From contig JAEYRN010000018.1 of the NCBI GenBank assembly GCA_023435565.1, forward strand, positions 1 through 45,817: DNA of 45,817 nucleotides, written 5' to 3'. This document shows positions 42,750 through 45,817 of the stretch, piece after piece. The translations under genes and the position numbers were made by a program. This DNA is from Bacillota bacterium. GTDB lineage: Bacteria > Bacillota > UBA4882 > UBA8346. The notes under the pieces are model-generated. The model was given only the letters and a program-made list of their open reading frames with translations. It searched no databases and was not told where the DNA came from. Position 1 is the first letter of the stretch, and each line of letters begins with the position of its first letter.

Positions 42750-42808
42750 TTTCCCAGTTTTTATCACACGAAGAAATATTTTTTTAAAGAAGGAGGTGGT
42801 CTGGGAAA
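42750..42808 (+). promoter_or_regulatory. Orphan Shine-Dalgarno in an mRNA leader hairpin
   Basis: AGAAGGAGGTGG (42788-42799) is nearly a full complement of the 16S rRNA 3' end. No ATG, GTG or TTG follows at translating distance, and the real start is at 42874 with its own site. It lies in the loop side of an inverted repeat TTTCCCAG / CTGGGAAA (42750-42757, 42801-42808). It may act as an mRNA-stabilising STAB-SD. Confidence 0.45.
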
Positions 42809-42873
42809 CAAAGAAGTTTTTAACTATGTTTTTTCCCTGTGGACTGTCTTTTAATTAAAAAGGAGGTATTTCA

Positions 42874-44145
42874 ATGTTCAAAACCAGAGTAACCATCTTC
42901 GTAACTTTCTTACTAGTAGTTGTTTTACTTATCGGCTCATTGATGCCTGGTATTGCGGCAACTAAAGTTAAGCTGACAGTTTGGGGCCGTGACCTTCCCA
43001 ATGACAATCCTGCCCATGCTTACATTAAAGCGGTCGTCACCGGTTTCCAAGCCAAAAATCCTGACATTGAGCTGGAATATGTTGCTTTAGGCGATCCCGG
43101 CCTTATGGACAAGACAAAGGTTGCCATGGCCAACAATAAAGATCTTCCAGACATTTTCCAAAGCTGGGGCGGTTCCGTTATGGGCGGTTATGCCGATGCC
43201 GGACGGCTGCTTGATATGACTAAAGAATTAAAATCCATTCCTGGTAGCGCAGCAGCTCGCGACGCTATGTCCTGGAAAAAGAAGATCTATGGTGTAGCAC
43301 CGTTCTTCGCCATTGCCGGTGTCTTCGTTAACGAAGGTATCTTTAAAGCTAACGGTCTTAGCGTACCGACAACCATTGACGAACTGGAAAAAGTAGCCGA
43401 TGCTCTCAAAGCTAAAGGAATTCAACCCTTTGCTTGCGGCGCCAGGGATAAATGGCCTCCGTTGGCAATGTTCATGTACTTAACCGACCGTTTCGGCGGA
43501 ATTACTGCTTTCAGCGACGCTGCAGCCCGAAAAGGCCGCTTTGATAGTGATCCATTCGTTAAAGCAGCTCAGAAGTATCAAGAATGGGTGAAGAAAGGCT
43601 ATTTCGGTGACAAACCGCTTAGTGAAGCTTACGGCGACGCTCAACAACTTATGGCTACCGGTAAAGCAGCTATGCATGTAACCGGTTCCTGGATGTGCGC
43701 TCAATACGCCGACAAAGGCTTTACCGATCAAACTCTCGGCTTCTATGCATTCCCGGAGATGCCGGGTGGCAAGGGTAAAATGACTGACATGATGGGCATG
43801 ACCGATATCGGTTTCGCCGTTACCAAAGCAGGTGCTAAGAAAAAAGATGCTGTTACACGCTTCTTGAAATATGCTATGAGCGTAGAAGCTTGCTCCGCTG
43901 AACTCGGCCGAATCTGTGCCGTCCCTGGCGTGAAAGCTCCTACCCGTTTGACCTCAATGGCTTCCGAAGTATTCGGAAAAGCTAAAGCAATTCAATTCTG
44001 GTGGGATCAGGATCTACCGCCAATGGTAACCAGCCCGTTGAATGACACCATTCAAAATTTCTTCATGCCTAACAGCGATGTCAAGAAAGCATTGACAAGT
44101 TATGAATCGTTAGTCGAAGAAAATATGGGACCTGCTAAGAAGTAA
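42874..44145 (+). CDS. Sugar ABC transporter substrate-binding protein (family 1)
   Basis: 423 residues. AAGGAGGT before the ATG. Signal peptide 1-29 (MPGIAA), with no lipobox cysteine; the mature protein should be free in a periplasm. The type I sugar-binding family (MalE-like) core has TVWGRDLPNDNPAHAY, DIFQSWGGSVMGGYADAG, FVNEGIFKANGLSVPTTIDE, GKAAMHVTGSWM and GFAVTKAGAKKKDAVTRFL. It binds an oligosaccharide and delivers it to the permeases encoded just downstream. The codon use here is rich in GCT/GAC-like preferred codons, in keeping with high expression. The ATPase gene is not in the window. Confidence 0.93.
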   Translation: MFKTRVTIFVTFLLVVVLLIGSLMPGIAATKVKLTVWGRDLPNDNPAHAYIKAVVTGFQAKNPDIELEYVALGDPGLMDKTKVAMANNKDLPDIFQSWGGSVMGGYADAGRLLDMTKELKSIPGSAAARDAMSWKKKIYGVAPFFAIAGVFVNEGIFKANGLSVPTTIDELEKVADALKAKGIQPFACGARDKWPPLAMFMYLTDRFGGITAFSDAAARKGRFDSDPFVKAAQKYQEWVKKGYFGDKPLSEAYGDAQQLMATGKAAMHVTGSWMCAQYADKGFTDQTLGFYAFPEMPGGKGKMTDMMGMTDIGFAVTKAGAKKKDAVTRFLKYAMSVEACSAELGRICAVPGVKAPTRLTSMASEVFGKAKAIQFWWDQDLPPMVTSPLNDTIQNFFMPNSDVKKALTSYESLVEENMGPAKK

Positions 44146-44173
44146 ATATTAAAAAACTCATGTATTTTGCGGA

Positions 44174-44195
44174 GCGGAGACTTATTCGTCTCCGC
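44174..44195 (+). terminator. Intercistronic hairpin (attenuator or processing site)
   Basis: Perfect stem GCGGAGAC-TTATTC-GTCTCCGC 28 bp after the binding-protein stop. No T-run follows directly, so it is more likely a partial attenuator or 3'-end stabiliser. That would give more binding protein than permease. Confidence 0.6.
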
Positions 44196-44258
44196 CCGCT
44201 TACTTAAAATATTAATCTTTTTAAAATACTTTTTGATTTTATTTACGCAAATACGTGC

Positions 44259-44271
44259 GGAGGTGAAGATC
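44259..44271 (+). promoter_or_regulatory. Second orphan Shine-Dalgarno-like site upstream of the permease
   Basis: GGAGGTGAAGATC resembles the complement of the 16S 3' end, yet no ATG occurs for 65 bp. It precedes an imperfect hairpin TCGGGGC / GCCCCGA (44270-44303). Confidence 0.35.
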
Positions 44272-44335
44272 GGGGCCATACCGGATACCGTCCTCGCCCC
44301 GAGAATACAAAGGTTTGATTTGGAGGTGTTCGGAA

Positions 44336-45274
44336 ATGGACAGTAACGCCAATGTAACTGAGTTAACCTATGGTATGAAACACCAAAAGAAGCGGGACTG
44401 GAATCTTATATTCTTCAAGGGAATCTTTCTCTTGCCTGCCTTGGCGTTTTTAATATTATTCATGTACTATCCGATCGAAGAGACCTTTCGTCTCTCGCTA
44501 ATGCGCGCTACCGGCCTTGGCGATACCGTTTTTATCGGATTTGAAAATTATATGCGATTGTTTAAAAACGAGGAATTTATCACCGGTTTAATTAACGTTT
44601 TGGAATTAGCTTTCTGGAGCGTATTAATCCAGACTCCACTTGCCTTTTTTGTTGCCTTTACCTTAACCACCTATAAGAATCGTCTTATGGGTCCGTTACG
44701 CGCTATCTATTATCTGGCGAATATCCTGCCGTCGGCAATCACCGCCATGCTCGGCCGGTTCATATTCGCGCCTAGATATGGAGTGATTTCAACCGTCGCC
44801 GAGAAGTTTAATTGGCCTTGGTTGGAGAGAATCGACTTTCTAGGCGATACCAATATCGTATTTTGGTCGATATTCACTATGGCTACCTGGGCTTATACAG
44901 GATTCGCCATTATTTATCTGATGGCTAATATCGAACAAATACCGATGGAGATTCGTGAAGCGGCGGAATTGGACGGAGCCAATAAATGGCAGTATGCTAG
45001 GTTTATTGCGCTACCAATGGTCTCCTACCCTATTCGCATCCTTATCATCATCAACACTATCGGTTGTCTGAAGTTTTTTGATCTACCATGGCTGCTTACT
45101 GCGGGCGGGCCGGGTTTCTCTTCCACAACATTAGTTATTGCCTTATATAAACAAGGCTTCGTCAATTGGCAATACGGCAGGGCTTCAGCCATAGGCGTAA
45201 TAATTTTCTTGCTTGCTTTAGTCTTCGCCATAGTCCAATTCTCGCTGCAAGGAAAGGAAGGTGACGCGAAATGA
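44336..45274 (+). CDS. Sugar ABC transporter permease, MalF/UgpA-type
   Basis: 312 residues from the ATG at 44336, seven bases after TTGGAGGTG; an in-frame TTG at 44315 precedes the site. Six membrane segments with a typical MalF-type start (GIFLLPALAFLILFMYYPIEE). The EAA loop is QIPMEIREAAELDGANKWQYARFIALPMVSYP, which docks the ATPase. It is the first integral subunit of the importer served by the binding protein upstream. The stop overlaps the next permease start by four bases (ATGA). Confidence 0.94.
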   Translation: MDSNANVTELTYGMKHQKKRDWNLIFFKGIFLLPALAFLILFMYYPIEETFRLSLMRATGLGDTVFIGFENYMRLFKNEEFITGLINVLELAFWSVLIQTPLAFFVAFTLTTYKNRLMGPLRAIYYLANILPSAITAMLGRFIFAPRYGVISTVAEKFNWPWLERIDFLGDTNIVFWSIFTMATWAYTGFAIIYLMANIEQIPMEIREAAELDGANKWQYARFIALPMVSYPIRILIIINTIGCLKFFDLPWLLTAGGPGFSSTTLVIALYKQGFVNWQYGRASAIGVIIFLLALVFAIVQFSLQGKEGDAK

Positions 45275-45817
45275 GCGATTATCTTATGGAATTTGACCAG
45301 GCTCCTCGTAACCGACGGAGATTTGCGGAAATAATTATTTCTTTCATTTTAATACTTTTAGCTTTGGCAGTAATTTTACCACTCTTTTTACCTTGGTGTT
45401 TTGTGTTCAAAACTCAACTGGAATATGCTTATAATCCTTGGAGCTGGCCTGAACAAATTCGGTGGATCAACTTTCAGATCGCCTGGGATAACGTACAGAT
45501 CGGCAAAGGCCTATTAAATACTTTATACGTTTGTATAGGCGCGATCTTATGTACAGTGCCTTCAGCGGCTATGGCGGGTTATATCTTCGCTCGTTATCGC
45601 AGCAAATATACGGAGGTCTTATTCTATGTTATCTTAGCCGGTTATTTCGTACCAGTACAGATGGTTCTGATTCCGCTCTATAAATTATGCAGCAATTTTA
45701 ACCTGACCGATACACTACATGGACTCTTTTTGCCCATGACCGCCTTTGGCATCCCTTTTTGGACCATAATATACCGGTCATTCTTCCGTAGCCTCCCGGG
45801 TGAATTGGCGGAAGCAG
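45271..45817 (+). CDS. Sugar ABC transporter permease, MalG/UgpE-type (partial)
   Basis: The first 182 codons are in the window and the gene runs off the right edge. GGAAGGTGA precedes the ATG. N-terminal cytoplasmic tail, TM1 (FAEIIISFILILLALAVIL), then the MalG-type periplasmic loop, further membrane segments (GLLNTLYVCIGAILCTVP) and YIFARYRSKYTEVLFYVIL. The visible end SLPGELAEA is the beginning of the EAA loop. Partner of the preceding permease, coupled by a four-base overlap. Confidence 0.92.
   Translation, partial: MSDYLMEFDQAPRNRRRFAEIIISFILILLALAVILPLFLPWCFVFKTQLEYAYNPWSWPEQIRWINFQIAWDNVQIGKGLLNTLYVCIGAILCTVPSAAMAGYIFARYRSKYTEVLFYVILAGYFVPVQMVLIPLYKLCSNFNLTDTLHGLFLPMTAFGIPFWTIIYRSFFRSLPGELAEA

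Noticed and set aside
44146..44240. End of the sugar operon at the 44174 hairpin
   Set aside because: There is no T-run after the stem and two matched permease genes follow on the same strand, so the operon most likely continues.

Overview
The window looks like chromosomal DNA of an uncultured or little-studied low-GC Firmicutes-type bacterium. Strong AAGGAGG ribosome sites, frequent TTG/GTG starts, an IreB-type regulator, PadR and LacI regulators and an AMMECR1/radical-SAM cluster all point that way. Several features suggest a two-membrane (diderm) envelope. Two predicted secreted proteins look like outer-membrane beta-barrels, one ending in Phe. Both solute-binding proteins have ordinary signal peptides without a lipobox cysteine. 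A diderm Firmicutes lineage (for example Hydrogenispora/Limnochordia-like or Halanaerobium-like) would fit, but this is inference. No rRNA, tRNA, CRISPR array, IS element or prophage was recognised.

Left part (1-15.2 kb), accessory in character. Two leftward secreted multidomain proteins come first: a partial M30-like zinc protease with a LamG tail, and a 968-residue LamG protein. Both lie behind nearly identical promoters carrying tandem 21-bp-spaced boxes. Next are a PadR-DUF4180 regulator with its alpha/beta hydrolase, a ferritin-like/VIT1 metal transporter, an AraC regulator, a TIM-barrel glycosidase-like protein, a MATE exporter and a secreted thermonuclease. The intergenic gaps here are packed with unrelated short inverted repeats and a 21-bp tandem repeat, which are almost absent from the rest of the window.

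Middle (15.2-21.2 kb). A leftward four-gene unit encodes a beta-barrel-like protein, a membrane class III nucleotide cyclase with an extracytoplasmic sensor, a membrane coiled-coil protein and a secreted protein. Opposite it is a free-standing cyclic-nucleotide-binding protein without a DNA-binding domain. I regard this as the best candidate for an undescribed signalling system. DUF3307 follows.

Housekeeping part (21.2-39.2 kb), mostly leftward. It holds AMMECR1-LigB, AmmeMemoRadiSam radical SAM enzyme, NAD synthetase and a PRPP-synthetase-like protein; a barrel-like protein; a small helical protein; ireB-murA, with MurA carrying Asp in place of the fosfomycin-target Cys; a short FtsH-like protease with a membrane partner; an orphan SsuA-like binding protein; HD-GYP plus CheX; an L,D-transpeptidase; a rightward GH1 glycosidase; and DNA polymerase IV.

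Right end (39.4-45.8 kb), a rightward sugar-uptake operon. It runs LacI regulator, distant GH52/GH116-like glycosidase, sugar-binding protein and two MalF/MalG-type permeases, the last cut by the window end. Palindromic LacI-type operators lie before the regulator, before the glycosidase and inside the glycosidase gene.
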